A stretch of 64,000 nucleotides of DNA, taken from the NCBI GenBank assembly GCA_002280855.1, contig NCEU01000001.1, positions 620,001-684,000 of the forward strand. Reading direction: 5' to 3'. The notes below the pieces were generated by a model that had not been told where the DNA came from, made no database searches, and saw nothing but the letters and a program-made list of their open reading frames with translations. Position 1 is the stretch's first letter. Each line of letters opens with the position of its first letter. Of the stretch, positions 10,155 through 18,883 are shown piece by piece. The position numbers and the translations under genes were made by a program. Source of the DNA: Sphingomonadales bacterium 32-65-25 (GTDB lineage Bacteria > Pseudomonadota > Alphaproteobacteria > Sphingomonadales > Sphingomonadaceae).

Positions 10155-10883
10155 ATGTCAGATCTCGGGCCGATTTCGATGGCCGATGCGTGCAAAGTTT
10201 TGGAACGTGAAGGGTGGCTGGCAACGAGGTCGGCTGATTTCCGCGAGGCATTGCTGGCTGCGGGCCGTCTGCGAACATTTGCAGCAGGCGATCAGATTTC
10301 CACAGCGGGCGACGGTGCTGACGTGGGCCCAGGTATCTACGGAGTGGCCGCTGGACAGGTGGCCGCATTGCCGGCGTTCGGTGCACCGGATGCGCCGACG
10401 GCTGTTTTGTACAATCCAGGCCATTGGACCGGCTATGCACCACTGTTTGGAGGGCCACGTGTAATTCATGTGCGTGCCATCACAGCTGCGACCATCCTGA
10501 GCATAAGCTTCAGCGAAGCGCGCCGCTTGTTGAACGCCCGTCCAGAATGGTGGCAGAATATCGCTCTACTCGTCTTTGAGACCAGCGTAACCAATGGCAT
10601 TGTTTTGACTGATTTGCTGCTGTCCCGGAGTGACCGGCGGCTGGCGGCGATGCTCCTGCATCATGCCGGCTGTCGACATGCAGGCCAGGCACACAAGATC
10701 CATCTCAGCCAGGAGGACGTTGGCGCGACGGCGAGACTGTCTCGTCATCCAGCACGGCAATTGCTCCAGGCGTTCGAGGCCAGAGGCTGGCTCAGCCAGT
10801 CCTATCGCTGCATTCACATTCTGGCGCCTGACCAGTTGCGCGCACTCGTCGATTCCGGAGAAGCCCACGGCCTCAGTTTCTGA
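10155..10883 (+). CDS. Crp/Fnr family transcriptional regulator with degenerate cNMP pocket
   Basis: 242 aa. An N-terminal cNMP-binding-type jelly roll (about residues 20-135) and a dimerisation helix (about 125-155) precede a winged helix (about 175-235; HLSQEDVGATARLSRHPARQ is the Crp-type HTH). The phosphate-binding cassette is not canonical: where CRP has Gly-Glu and Arg-Ser, this protein reads GYAPLFGGPRVIHVRA, so cAMP binding is doubtful. No Fnr-type Cys cluster is seen at the N-terminus. It converges on the cyclase gene (stops 38 bp apart), within the putative island. Confidence 0.85.
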   Translation: MSDLGPISMADACKVLEREGWLATRSADFREALLAAGRLRTFAAGDQISTAGDGADVGPGIYGVAAGQVAALPAFGAPDAPTAVLYNPGHWTGYAPLFGGPRVIHVRAITAATILSISFSEARRLLNARPEWWQNIALLVFETSVTNGIVLTDLLLSRSDRRLAAMLLHHAGCRHAGQAHKIHLSQEDVGATARLSRHPARQLLQAFEARGWLSQSYRCIHILAPDQLRALVDSGEAHGLSF

Positions 10884-10921
10884 CAGCTGGGACGCTTTGT
10901 GCGGCATGCCGCATGTTTGGG

Positions 10922-12766
10922 TCATGTCCCCCGTCGGCACCGGCGAACACAACGCGGTTCACCCCAGCCATTGCGCGCCACTATTTCTGCTGCATCACCT
11001 CGGTTCCGCTCCAGCCGGCTGGCGAGGTTCACGGCATCACCCAGCGCCGTGTAGGCAAAGCGCTCCTGCGTGCCCATATTGCCGACGACAACGTCGCCAA
11101 TGCCAAGTCCGATCCGCGCGCGAAACTCGACCCGCTGCCCGGCAGACTGCGACAGGCGGTGCTGGGCATTGAGGGCCGACTGGCAGGCGCGAATGGCATG
11201 ATCTGGCAGCGCCGATGGCGCGTTGTACAAGGCCATGATGCCGTCGCCCATGAACTTGTCGACGGTGCCGCCCTCATCACTGATGGCGCTGGTCATGAGC
11301 TCGAAATATTCTTTCATGGCCTCCACCAGATCTTCCGGCGAGAGCCCCTCCGAAATCGCCGTGAAGTTTGCGATGTCGGAGAAATGGAGACTGAGGCGGC
11401 GGCGTTCGCCGCCAAGGGTTGCCTCTTGGCCGTCGGCCAGCAGGCTTCGCACCAGATCCTTGGGCACATAGTGACCAAAGGAACGCAGGCTCGCCTTCAT
11501 GGACTCGATGGACAGGTTGAGACTGGCGATTTCGCGCACAATGGATCGCAAAGGCACCGTGCTGGAAAGATTGAACTGGCCGATGTCCTTGAACTCCCCC
11601 GTAATCGCGGAAACCCGGCGGGAAATGTTGCGGCTCACCAGGCCGATCAACAACAGCTCAAGCGCAATGATCAGGATAATGATGGCAGCAATCTGACGAT
11701 TGGTTTCCTTCAACCCGCCGATGAAATCGTCCGTCGGAGAGATCGTCAGTATCTCCCAGTCCTTGCCGAACTGTGACGGGAATGGCTTGCCAGCAACGAT
11801 GAACTGCTGACCGGATTTATCAGTGAACAAATGGGGATGTTGAACCGCTTGGTCTCTGAGGCCGATGGCCTGCGCAAGCGTGGGATCAGCGATGTCGTCC
11901 AGGCTTGGCAGCGCCTCCTTCGCGGCGTTGCGGGGCACCATCAGGTCACGGTGGGACGCGGCGATAAGCCGGCCCGATTGATCGTAGATCAGGGTGATGC
12001 TGTTGGCGCTCAGCCGATGTTCGTCGAGATAGGCGGAGATGTTGGCGAGCGTGATGTTTGTGCCCACAAAGCCGACGAAGGCGCCGCCTGAAAAAACCGG
12101 CGTGCCAAGCGACATGACCAGGGAGCCTGTGTCGGGATTGATGGCCGGCTCGCCAAGCGCAAACCGGCCACTTGCCTTGGCCGCCACGTAGTGGGGCAAT
12201 TGGCGCAGATCGAGTTTGGTTGGCTCGGTATAGGCGTTGCCCGTACCTTCGCCCCAGTCCGCATAGAATGTTCGGTGGCGGACGCGAGCGGCACCAGGGG
12301 CATAGGCGTCGATATAGCCGGCGTGCCAGTTTGCATTGCCGGGGATCAACGGGTCCGATCGGCGTCTGTCGGCGTCGATCCGCGAGACCACCCGGTGATA
12401 GCCATCCTCGAAACTTGTGTAGATGGCGTCGATATGGTCTGCGTCGATCAGGGCATGCCACAGCAGGTTGTTGGCGCTGTCTGCGCGGAATTGCCGGGGA
12501 TTGGCAGCGGTAACCGCGGCGACAATCGCCATGTTGCGGGCAACTGAATCAATCAGTTCGACTGATGCCTGCTGTGTTTCAGCCATGTTGCGGTTGACCT
12601 GCCGCTCCAGGTTGGCGAGCGCCGAGCGTTCATTTTCCTGATAGCTGTAGACAAGGATGCCCAGCAGTGGCGCCACGGCGAAGAGCGAAAACATCAGAAG
12701 CGTGACAACGCCAAAACTCAATTGAAAGCGCAAAGGCCGGGGCCCGAATGCGTGCGACTGGGACAT
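10922..12766 (-). CDS. Membrane class III adenylate/guanylate cyclase with Cache-type sensor, short C-terminus
   Basis: 614 aa from the ATG at 12766 (a TTG two codons upstream is the alternative). Layout: TM at about 18-41, a periplasmic Cache-like sensor to about 345, TM at about 358-378, a linker, then a class III nucleotide cyclase. Catalytic residues are in place: metal Asp464 (HFSDIANFT) and Asp508 (KFMGDGIMA), base-binding Lys504 and Thr573 (YTALGD), transition-state Asn580 and Arg584 (VNLASRLE). Lys/Thr suggests ATP. After Arg584 only 30 residues of unrelated Arg-rich sequence remain (NRGDAAEIVARNGWG onwards), whereas homologues continue about 40-60 residues of core fold. Reading the other two frames did not restore the family sequence, so this is a real truncation or replacement. 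Confidence 0.88.
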   Translation of the reverse strand: MSQSHAFGPRPLRFQLSFGVVTLLMFSLFAVAPLLGILVYSYQENERSALANLERQVNRNMAETQQASVELIDSVARNMAIVAAVTAANPRQFRADSANNLLWHALIDADHIDAIYTSFEDGYHRVVSRIDADRRRSDPLIPGNANWHAGYIDAYAPGAARVRHRTFYADWGEGTGNAYTEPTKLDLRQLPHYVAAKASGRFALGEPAINPDTGSLVMSLGTPVFSGGAFVGFVGTNITLANISAYLDEHRLSANSITLIYDQSGRLIAASHRDLMVPRNAAKEALPSLDDIADPTLAQAIGLRDQAVQHPHLFTDKSGQQFIVAGKPFPSQFGKDWEILTISPTDDFIGGLKETNRQIAAIIILIIALELLLIGLVSRNISRRVSAITGEFKDIGQFNLSSTVPLRSIVREIASLNLSIESMKASLRSFGHYVPKDLVRSLLADGQEATLGGERRRLSLHFSDIANFTAISEGLSPEDLVEAMKEYFELMTSAISDEGGTVDKFMGDGIMALYNAPSALPDHAIRACQSALNAQHRLSQSAGQRVEFRARIGLGIGDVVVGNMGTQERFAYTALGDAVNLASRLERNRGDAAEIVARNGWGEPRCVRRCRRGT

Positions 12767-13133
12767 TTTCAAACTCGGTGAAGAGGACTTGGGGAGATGA
12801 TCCGCCCCAAGTTTTGACGATCGGCGAGGCAGTGAGAGTTCACGTCAGGCTTGGCCCGGGGTGATTGGCATGCAGTGCATCGGCCTATTCGGCCAAGGCG
12901 CCCTGCAACCCAATTCCGCACTATGTGACCTTGGCGTTCCCGGTCGCGTTCGCGGCGTGCGGCAGCAAGGCGAGCATTGCCCCCGCAATGATTGCGGTGG
13001 GTGATCCTGATGTTGACAATTGAGCCCCCTCAATTTTTTTTCAGGGTAGTTGTTTTTTCTGAAAAAGCGGGGCTAACAACATCCGAATGTGAAAGTATTT
13101 TTTCGTGCGTGATCCTGCCCTGCCCCGCCATGA
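12767..13133. other. Intergenic region, no convincing gene
   Basis: Upstream region of the cyclase, within the island. It contains small inverted repeats (CATTGC-CCCC-GCAATG near 12974-12989) and a hairpin AATTGA-GCCCCC-TCAATT (13018-13035) running into a T tract to about 13041. The second would read as a weak terminator on the plus strand, although no plus-strand gene precedes it. No ORF here shows family resemblance. Confidence 0.5.
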
Positions 13134-13319
13134 GTGGCCCAAAATCTGGAAAAGGCTCGGCCACGAACAAGGAATGGGATCGCGAGGAAGCACACGCCGG
13201 AGGCGATCATCGGCAAGCTGCGTGCAGCGCAGATCGCGCTGGCACAGGGCAGAACTGGTGCCGATGCGCATCGCCGGATCGGCGTCACCGAACCCCGCTA
13301 CGACCGCTGGCGCACGTGA
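13134..13319 (+). pseudogene. IS3-family transposase OrfA remnant
   Basis: 61 codons. Residues from about 17 on (KHTPEAIIGKLRAAQIALAQ, then a GRTGAD block and RRIGVTEPRYDRW) closely follow the N-terminus of IS3-group OrfA, whose usual form is a HTPEQII-KLREAE start and a RIGVTEQTYYRWR helix-turn-helix. The frame stops right after the HTH (CGCACGTGA), and neither the leucine zipper nor any OrfB (DDE) follows. No terminal inverted repeats were found. It is a dead fragment inside the putative island. Confidence 0.75.
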
Positions 13320-13348
13320 TCGGCCCTCACTGAGTGCGATCTGCCCGC

Positions 13349-14566
13349 TTAGGGCAACAGCTCAAACGTAAGTCCGGCATGCGCCTGCAGCCGTTCGATC
13401 AGCCTATCCCCCATGATCGTCGCTGGCGTCCAGAAGCCGCCCGCCACGTCGGCAGGGATGTCTTTGGCCAAGCATGCGGCTGCTTGGGACAACATCTTGG
13501 CAGTTGATCCGTAGCCGGGATCGCGGTCCCCTGTGACCCGGCACCCTATCGTGTCGCCCTTTGCGGTCGACCCCAAGAAAACAAGATCAAAGCCGCCCTC
13601 CAATTGCGCCTGTTCGCTTGGTCCTTCGCCCGGCTTTGGCAGCACCATGGTCTCGAGCAGCCAACGCACAGGCGGCACAGCCAAGCCGACCATAAGGGCA
13701 TTCACGCCCCAAGTTGCCGTTCGGGCCATCCGCTTGCCTTTCGCGCCCTCACCCGCCACCACCGCTTCCTCGTACTGGAATGCAGCACCATAGCTTTTGT
13801 TGCTCAAGGCGTTGGACCGATGCACGACCCGCGTGTTGATGCCCGCCATGACGAAGGGGGCAACCCAGCCGCCGTAGACCTCATCATAGGCGATCTTCAC
13901 CTCCGGCTGTGTGATCGAGAAGCCATGGCCAGGCGGGCAAAGGCTATAGGGGTCTTTCAGTTCGCGCCGCAGATCGGCGTCGCCAACCGCTTCCTTGACC
14001 ATGTTGATCATGCTCGCGATCGTGCCCCCCGACGCGCCGCCCTTGATGCTGACAACACGCATGTTGATCCGGTCGCAGGGTTGGCCGAACTGTTCCAACG
14101 CATGGCGTTGCAGAAAATGGACGCCCAGATCGGAGGGGATGCTGTCGAAACCGCAGCAATGCACGATCCGCGCGCCGCTGGCCTTTGCATCGACCGCATG
14201 GCGTGACTGCATCTTGCGGATCCACTGCGGTTCACCTGTCAGGTCGCAATAATGGGTGCCTGTCGTGGCGCACAGCTTCACCAACAGGTCACCATAAAGC
14301 GCATATGGGCCGACGGTCGACATAACGACCTTGGTGCGGGCACACATTTGCACCAACGCGTTCTCATCAGCCGCGTCGGCCACAATAAGCTCGACCCCCG
14401 ACAGCCCGATCGTATCGCTGAGCTGCTGCAGCTTGCTGCGTGACCGCCCGGCGATTGCCCAAACGATCGATCCATCGGCGAACTGCTCGTGCATATAGCG
14501 CGTAATGATCTGGCCGACGAAGCTGGTGGCCCCGTATACGATGATGTCGAATTTTTTATCGGCCAT
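13349..14566 (-). CDS. Saccharopine dehydrogenase-family NAD(P)-binding protein (trans-acting enoyl reductase-like)
   Basis: 405 aa. The N-terminal Rossmann fold begins IIVYGATSFVGQIITRYM (glycine-rich loop), followed by GRSRSKL and VMSTVGPYALYGDLLVKLCA, the hallmark of the saccharopine dehydrogenase-like/trans-acting enoyl reductase family. YCDLTGE and HCCGFDSIPSDLG are also family blocks. Characterised members reduce lipid intermediates (for example mycobacterial phthiocerol lipids), but the substrate here is unknown. The start at 14566 has AGGG upstream and begins MADKKFDII. The frame stays open 69 bp further without family sequence. It stands alone next to the right island end. Confidence 0.85.
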   Translation of the reverse strand: MADKKFDIIVYGATSFVGQIITRYMHEQFADGSIVWAIAGRSRSKLQQLSDTIGLSGVELIVADAADENALVQMCARTKVVMSTVGPYALYGDLLVKLCATTGTHYCDLTGEPQWIRKMQSRHAVDAKASGARIVHCCGFDSIPSDLGVHFLQRHALEQFGQPCDRINMRVVSIKGGASGGTIASMINMVKEAVGDADLRRELKDPYSLCPPGHGFSITQPEVKIAYDEVYGGWVAPFVMAGINTRVVHRSNALSNKSYGAAFQYEEAVVAGEGAKGKRMARTATWGVNALMVGLAVPPVRWLLETMVLPKPGEGPSEQAQLEGGFDLVFLGSTAKGDTIGCRVTGDRDPGYGSTAKMLSQAAACLAKDIPADVAGGFWTPATIMGDRLIERLQAHAGLTFELLP

Positions 14567-14817
14567 TTTACCCTGCTGCGTCCGTGATTTTTTATAAGCG
14601 CCCAGCCTGAAAACGGGGCGCTGATTGGCGTGCACCCTGATTGTTACCGTTCAGAAGCAGAACCCTTGGCTTTGATGGCTGATGGTTGATGTGATGGCAA
14701 CAGGGCTGGAGTGTGACCGCCCAGTTTCGCGTGCAGCCTCAAGATGTTGTCGTCCTGCGTCCAGGCAGCCATGATCAATCTGCCGCTGCTGTGACCAGCG
14801 CAGGATCGGGCTTGAGG
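14567..14817. other. Intergenic region at right island end
   Basis: Upstream region of the reductase gene and junction of the island. A 42-codon minus-strand ORF from an ATG at 14773 (begins MAAWTQDDNILRLHAKLGG) is visible. It faintly recalls the start of small phage HTH proteins (Trp-Thr-x-Asp/Glu) but is too short to call. Nothing else is seen. Confidence 0.4.
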
Positions 14818-14858
14818 TCAGCGGATCCCAGGTTCGAACCTTGGCGCGTCCACCATTT
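14818..14858 (+). repeat. Right copy of tRNA-Lys 3'-end direct repeat (putative attR)
   Basis: Imperfect copy (37 of 41) of 9275-9315, with the T arm (one G-T wobble), acceptor 3' strand and CCA but no 5' half of a tRNA. It ends 17 bp before the puuB-type gene stop codon at 14876, so the element sits between tRNA-Lys and the polyamine operon. Confidence 0.75.
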
Positions 14859-14875
14859 CCATTGCCAATCCAAAT

Positions 14876-16156
14876 TCACCCGGTGCGATCGCGCAAGGCG
14901 TACCACAGCATGCCAAGCACGTGCAGCGGGCCGCGCAAGAGCGCGCCGCCGGGGAAGCCCGGAGGGGCCACGGCGGCGAACGGAATGAAGCGGGTTTCGT
15001 CGCCGAGGGCGGCTTCGGCGAGGAGGGCGCCGCCCAGGGTGGAGAGCACCGCGCCCTGCCCTGAATAGCCGTGCGCCCATAGCACGGGGCCGTCGCGGCC
15101 GATGTCGGGCAGGCGGCTGCGGGTGATCGAAACAAGGCCGCCCCAGGCGTGCGCGATGCCAACGCCGGCCAGCATCGGAAAACTGCGTTCCAGGAACGGC
15201 TGCACGAACGCGGCCATGTCGGCCGGGGGGCGCGGGCTGTAACGTTCGCCGCCGCCGAACATCAGCCGGCCATCGGGCGTGCGGCGGAAATAATTGACGA
15301 CAAAGCGGCTGTCGCTGACCGCCTGGTTGCCGGGGATCAGGCCGGCGCCGCCATCGGGCAGCACGTCGGTGGTCACGATATAATTGGCCACCGGCATGAT
15401 GCGGCTGTGCACGCGGGCGTTGAGCGGGCCGAGCAGCGCATCACCGGCGACGATGGCCTGGGCGGCGGTGACGCGGCCTGCTGCCGTGTGCAGCACGACG
15501 CCCCCTTCCCGCCGTTCCAGCCGGTTCACCGCGCTGTGTTCATGCAGCTGCGCGCCGGAAGCCGCCGCCGCACGGGCGAGGCCCAGCGTGTAGTTGAGCG
15601 TATGGAAATGGCCGCCGCCGGCATCGAGCAGCGCGCCATGGCTGGGGCTGGCGACGGCCGCCTGTGCCGCCGGCGCATCCAGAACCGACAGTCCGTGATA
15701 GCCGATCCGCGCCGCCGCCTCGGTCTCGTGCGCGAAATCATCGAGGTCGCGTGGACGAACGGCGGTGAGCAGATGGCCGGTGAGCGCCAGATCGCAATCA
15801 ATGCCGTGCCGCGCCACCAGATCGACCACCAGATCGCGGGCCGAAAGCGCGAGGTGAAACAGCGCCCCGCCCCGCTCCACCCCGAAGCGCGCCACCAGAT
15901 CGGCAGCGCCCAGCCGCAGGCCCGGAATGATCTGCCCGCCATTCCGGCCCGATGCGCCGTGGCCGATGCGACCCGCTTCCAGCAGCACGACGCTGGCGCC
16001 TTGCTGGGCCAGGTGCAGCGCCGACGACAGCCCGGTGGCGCCGCCGCCGATGATGGCGACATCGGCCTGTGTGTCGCCGGCGAGCGCAGCGTGGGCCGGC
16101 GCGGCGTGGGCCGTCGCCGCATACCAACTTTGGTCGAAGGCGAGGCTGTCGTTCAC
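14876..16156 (-). CDS. puuB: FAD-dependent oxidoreductase, gamma-glutamylputrescine oxidase type
   Basis: DadA/glycine-oxidase-type flavoenzyme that would oxidise the amino group of gamma-glutamylputrescine to an aldehyde, releasing ammonia and H2O2. 426 aa, the usual length. The N-terminal dinucleotide fold reads DVAIIGGGATGLSSALHLA. HGASGRNGGQIIPG is the flavin-contacting motif typical of PuuB/OrdL proteins, and GLVSITRSRLPDIG lies near the C-terminus. It is the last gene of the polyamine operon. Its start overlaps the upstream puuA-type gene by 4 bp. The specific substrate is inferred from the neighbours. Confidence 0.87.
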   Translation of the reverse strand: MNDSLAFDQSWYAATAHAAPAHAALAGDTQADVAIIGGGATGLSSALHLAQQGASVVLLEAGRIGHGASGRNGGQIIPGLRLGAADLVARFGVERGGALFHLALSARDLVVDLVARHGIDCDLALTGHLLTAVRPRDLDDFAHETEAAARIGYHGLSVLDAPAAQAAVASPSHGALLDAGGGHFHTLNYTLGLARAAAASGAQLHEHSAVNRLERREGGVVLHTAAGRVTAAQAIVAGDALLGPLNARVHSRIMPVANYIVTTDVLPDGGAGLIPGNQAVSDSRFVVNYFRRTPDGRLMFGGGERYSPRPPADMAAFVQPFLERSFPMLAGVGIAHAWGGLVSITRSRLPDIGRDGPVLWAHGYSGQGAVLSTLGGALLAEAALGDETRFIPFAAVAPPGFPGGALLRGPLHVLGMLWYALRDRTG

Positions 16157-17499
16157 ACCTTGAGCAGCAGGTGGTCACGCTCCCAACTGCTGATCACACC
16201 CTGGAAGGCTTCCAGTTCGGCGGCCTTGATGGAGGTGAAGCTGCGGAAGAAATAGTCACCCAGCAGCGCCCGCACCGGATCACAATCATTGAAGCGTTCC
16301 AGCGCTTCTTCCAGACTGCGCGGCAGGGTGCGTTCGAAATTATAGGCGTTGCCCGAGGTTTTGGGCGACGGTTCCAGCTCCTCGGTCATGCCCAGATAGC
16401 CGGCAACCAGCGTGGCGGCCATGGCCAGATAGGGGTTGGCATCGGCGCCGGGCAGGCGGTTTTCAACGCGGCGGTTGTGGCGATCGGTGATCGGCACGCG
16501 CAGGCCGCAGCTGCGGTTGTCACTGCCCCACTGCACGTTGATCGGCGCGCCATGATCGGGCCGCATGCGGCGGAAACTGTTGACATTGGGCGCAAACATC
16601 GGCGCCAGCGCCGGCAGATACCCCTGCAGCCCGCCAACGAAATGGCGGAACAGCGGCGCATCGCTGCCATTGGCGTTGGCAAACAGATTATGGCCATCGT
16701 CTTGCCCCACCACCGATGTGTGCAAATGCATGGCGCTGCCCGGCTGATGCTCCATCGGCTTTGCCATGAAGGTGGCATAAACGCCGTGTTTCAGTGCCAC
16801 CTGGCGCACGATGCGTTTGAACAGCATCACCTGATCGGCCACCCGCACCGGATCGCCATGCACGAAGTTGATCTCCAGCTGGGCAGTACCAGCTTCGTGG
16901 ATCATCGTGTCGAGGTTCAGCTCGGCGGCCTCGGCATATTCATAGATCGCCTCGATCAGATCCTCATGCTCCGTGATGGCTTCCAGGCCATAAGGCTGGG
17001 ACGAGGTTTCGGCGCGGCCGGAACGGCCAGCCGGCGGGGTGAGCGGGATATCGGGATCGGGATTGGGCGCGGTGAGATAGAATTCCAGTTCCGGCGCCAT
17101 CAACGGCTTCCAGCCGCGTTCTTCACACAAGGCCACCACCCGTTTCAGCAGATGCCGCGGCGAGGAGGCCCAGGGCGTGCCATCGGCGTGATGCGCATCG
17201 GCAAAAACATAGGCGGTGGGCGTCTTGAAACCCGGGGCCACGCACAGCGTCGTGGGATCAAGGCGCAGCACCATGTCGGGATCGGTAAACGCCTCCACAT
17301 GTTCATCGACATCGGCATATTCGCCGGTGATCGTCAGCGAGAAGATCGAGGACGGCAGGCGCAGCGCGTTGTTGCGGGAAAACTGCACCAGCTTGGCGGC
17401 CGGGAACACCTTGCCGCGCAGCACGCCGTTCATGTCGGGCACCAGGCATTCCACTTCGGAAATGCCCTTGTCGCGTACCCAGTCACCGATATCGGCCAT
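16153..17499 (-). CDS. puuA: Glutamine synthetase-family gamma-glutamylpolyamine synthetase (copy 1)
   Basis: ATP-dependent ligase that attaches glutamate to putrescine or a related polyamine, the first step of the gamma-glutamyl pathway. 448 aa. The GS beta-grasp start is ISEVECLVPDMNGVLRGK. Catalytic-domain blocks are APELEFYL, EAGTAQLEINF (metal/glutamate site), GSAMHLHTSV (metal His) and NPYLAMAATL. AAGG precedes the ATG. A second, diverged member lies at 23488-24852 in the same operon. By analogy with Pseudomonas SpuB/SpuI they may prefer different amines. Confidence 0.9.
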   Translation of the reverse strand: MADIGDWVRDKGISEVECLVPDMNGVLRGKVFPAAKLVQFSRNNALRLPSSIFSLTITGEYADVDEHVEAFTDPDMVLRLDPTTLCVAPGFKTPTAYVFADAHHADGTPWASSPRHLLKRVVALCEERGWKPLMAPELEFYLTAPNPDPDIPLTPPAGRSGRAETSSQPYGLEAITEHEDLIEAIYEYAEAAELNLDTMIHEAGTAQLEINFVHGDPVRVADQVMLFKRIVRQVALKHGVYATFMAKPMEHQPGSAMHLHTSVVGQDDGHNLFANANGSDAPLFRHFVGGLQGYLPALAPMFAPNVNSFRRMRPDHGAPINVQWGSDNRSCGLRVPITDRHNRRVENRLPGADANPYLAMAATLVAGYLGMTEELEPSPKTSGNAYNFERTLPRSLEEALERFNDCDPVRALLGDYFFRSFTSIKAAELEAFQGVISSWERDHLLLKV

Positions 17500-17509
17500 G
17501 TCCGTTCCT

Positions 17510-18883
17510 TTACAGTGCGCGCAACGCCGGTTCAGCCTCGTCCAGCGCGGCGGCGATGATGCCGATCATCCGATCGATCTCGGCATGGGTGATGATCAGC
17601 GGCGGGCTCATCACGATCGAATCCTTCACGCCGCGCACCATCAAGCCCTTGGCGATACAGATATCCCGTACCACGATTCCGGCTTTGCCGCCCCCGCCAA
17701 AACGCCGGTTGGTGCCCGGTTCGGCCACGATTTCCACCGCGCCGATCAGCCCCAGGCTGCGCGCCTCACCGACGAGTGGGTGCTTGGACAGTTCGGCCAG
17801 CCGCTGCGCCAGATAGGGGCCAGTGTCTTCGCGGGTGCGGCGGACGAGATCTTCGCGCTCGATGATCTCGAGATTCTTCAGCGCCACGGCCGCCGCCGTC
17901 GGGTGGCCCGAATAAGTGTAGCCGTGGACAAAATCATCCGGGTTGGACTTGATCGCCGCCACAATGAAATCGGCGACACCCACCGCCGAGATCGGCAGAT
18001 AGCCCGATGAAAGCCCCTTCGCCATCGTCACCAGATCGGGCGTGATGCCATAATGCTGGTGGCCGAACCATTGGCCCAGCCGGCCAAAGCCGCAGATCAC
18101 CTCGTCACAGCAGAGCAAGATGCCATATTTGCGGCAGATGGCTTCAACGCGCGGCCAGTAGCCAGCGGGCGGGATGATGACGCCGCCAGCGCCCTGCACC
18201 GGTTCACCAATGAACGCCGCGACATTCTCCGGCCCGGCGGCGATGATGGCATCTTCCACCGCCTGCGCGGCGCGCTGGGCGAATTCGTCCTCAGTTTCAT
18301 CAAAGCCATCGGCGAACTTGTAGGGCTGCATCACGTGCACGAAGCCGGGTAACAAAGGCCCGCCTTGCGCGTGCATCGGTGCCATGCCGCCCAGGCTCAT
18401 GCCGGCGATGGTGGAGCCGTGATAGCCATTGACGCGGCTGATGATCACCTGGCGCTGCGGCTCGCCCTTCACCTGCCAATAATGGCGCGCGGTGCGGATC
18501 AGCGTATCGATCGCTTCGCTGCCCGACGAATTGAAGAAGATGTGGGAGAAATGCCCGCCGAGCAGCCCCGACAGTTTCGCCGCCAGCTCCACCGTCGGCG
18601 GCGCCACCGTCTTGAAGAAGCTGTTGTAATAAGGCAGCTCAAGCATTTGATTATACGCAGCTTCGGCCAGCTCGGTGCGGCCATAGCCGACATTCACGCA
18701 CCACAGCCCGGCCATGCCATCGAGCAGGCGCACGCCGTCACCGTCGATGATGGTGCAGCTTTCACCCCGCACGATGATGCGGCTGCCGCCCATATCCTCC
18801 ACCGCCTGCCAATCCTGTTGCGGGGGCAGGTGATGGGCGACATCCAGCCGCTTGAGTTCGGCGATGTCATAATTGCGGGTCAT
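17510..18883 (-). CDS. spuC: Class III aminotransferase, putrescine/polyamine:pyruvate type
   Basis: PLP enzyme transferring a terminal amino group of putrescine (or of its derivatives) to pyruvate. 457 aa, as for SpuC-like omega-aminotransferases. Visible motifs are the GLWCVNVGYG substrate region, SGSEAIDTLIRTAR (cofactor phosphate), CDEVICGFGR (Asp to the pyridine N) and LVTMAKGLSSGYLPISA with the Schiff-base Lys. It lies 10 bp upstream of puuA and starts within the puuD stop (ATGA). With both an oxidase and an aminotransferase in one operon, two degradation routes are likely. Confidence 0.88.
   Translation of the reverse strand: MTRNYDIAELKRLDVAHHLPPQQDWQAVEDMGGSRIIVRGESCTIIDGDGVRLLDGMAGLWCVNVGYGRTELAEAAYNQMLELPYYNSFFKTVAPPTVELAAKLSGLLGGHFSHIFFNSSGSEAIDTLIRTARHYWQVKGEPQRQVIISRVNGYHGSTIAGMSLGGMAPMHAQGGPLLPGFVHVMQPYKFADGFDETEDEFAQRAAQAVEDAIIAAGPENVAAFIGEPVQGAGGVIIPPAGYWPRVEAICRKYGILLCCDEVICGFGRLGQWFGHQHYGITPDLVTMAKGLSSGYLPISAVGVADFIVAAIKSNPDDFVHGYTYSGHPTAAAVALKNLEIIEREDLVRRTREDTGPYLAQRLAELSKHPLVGEARSLGLIGAVEIVAEPGTNRRFGGGGKAGIVVRDICIAKGLMVRGVKDSIVMSPPLIITHAEIDRMIGIIAAALDEAEPALRAL

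Noticed and set aside
13018..13041. AATTGA/TCAATT hairpin with T tract read as a terminator
   Set aside because: No plus-strand gene precedes it and the stem is only 6 bp, so it is left as a note in the intergenic entry.
14651..14773. 42-codon minus-strand ORF starting MAAWTQDDNILRL at the island right end
   Set aside because: Too short, no ribosome-binding site, no convincing family, so it is only noted within the intergenic entry.
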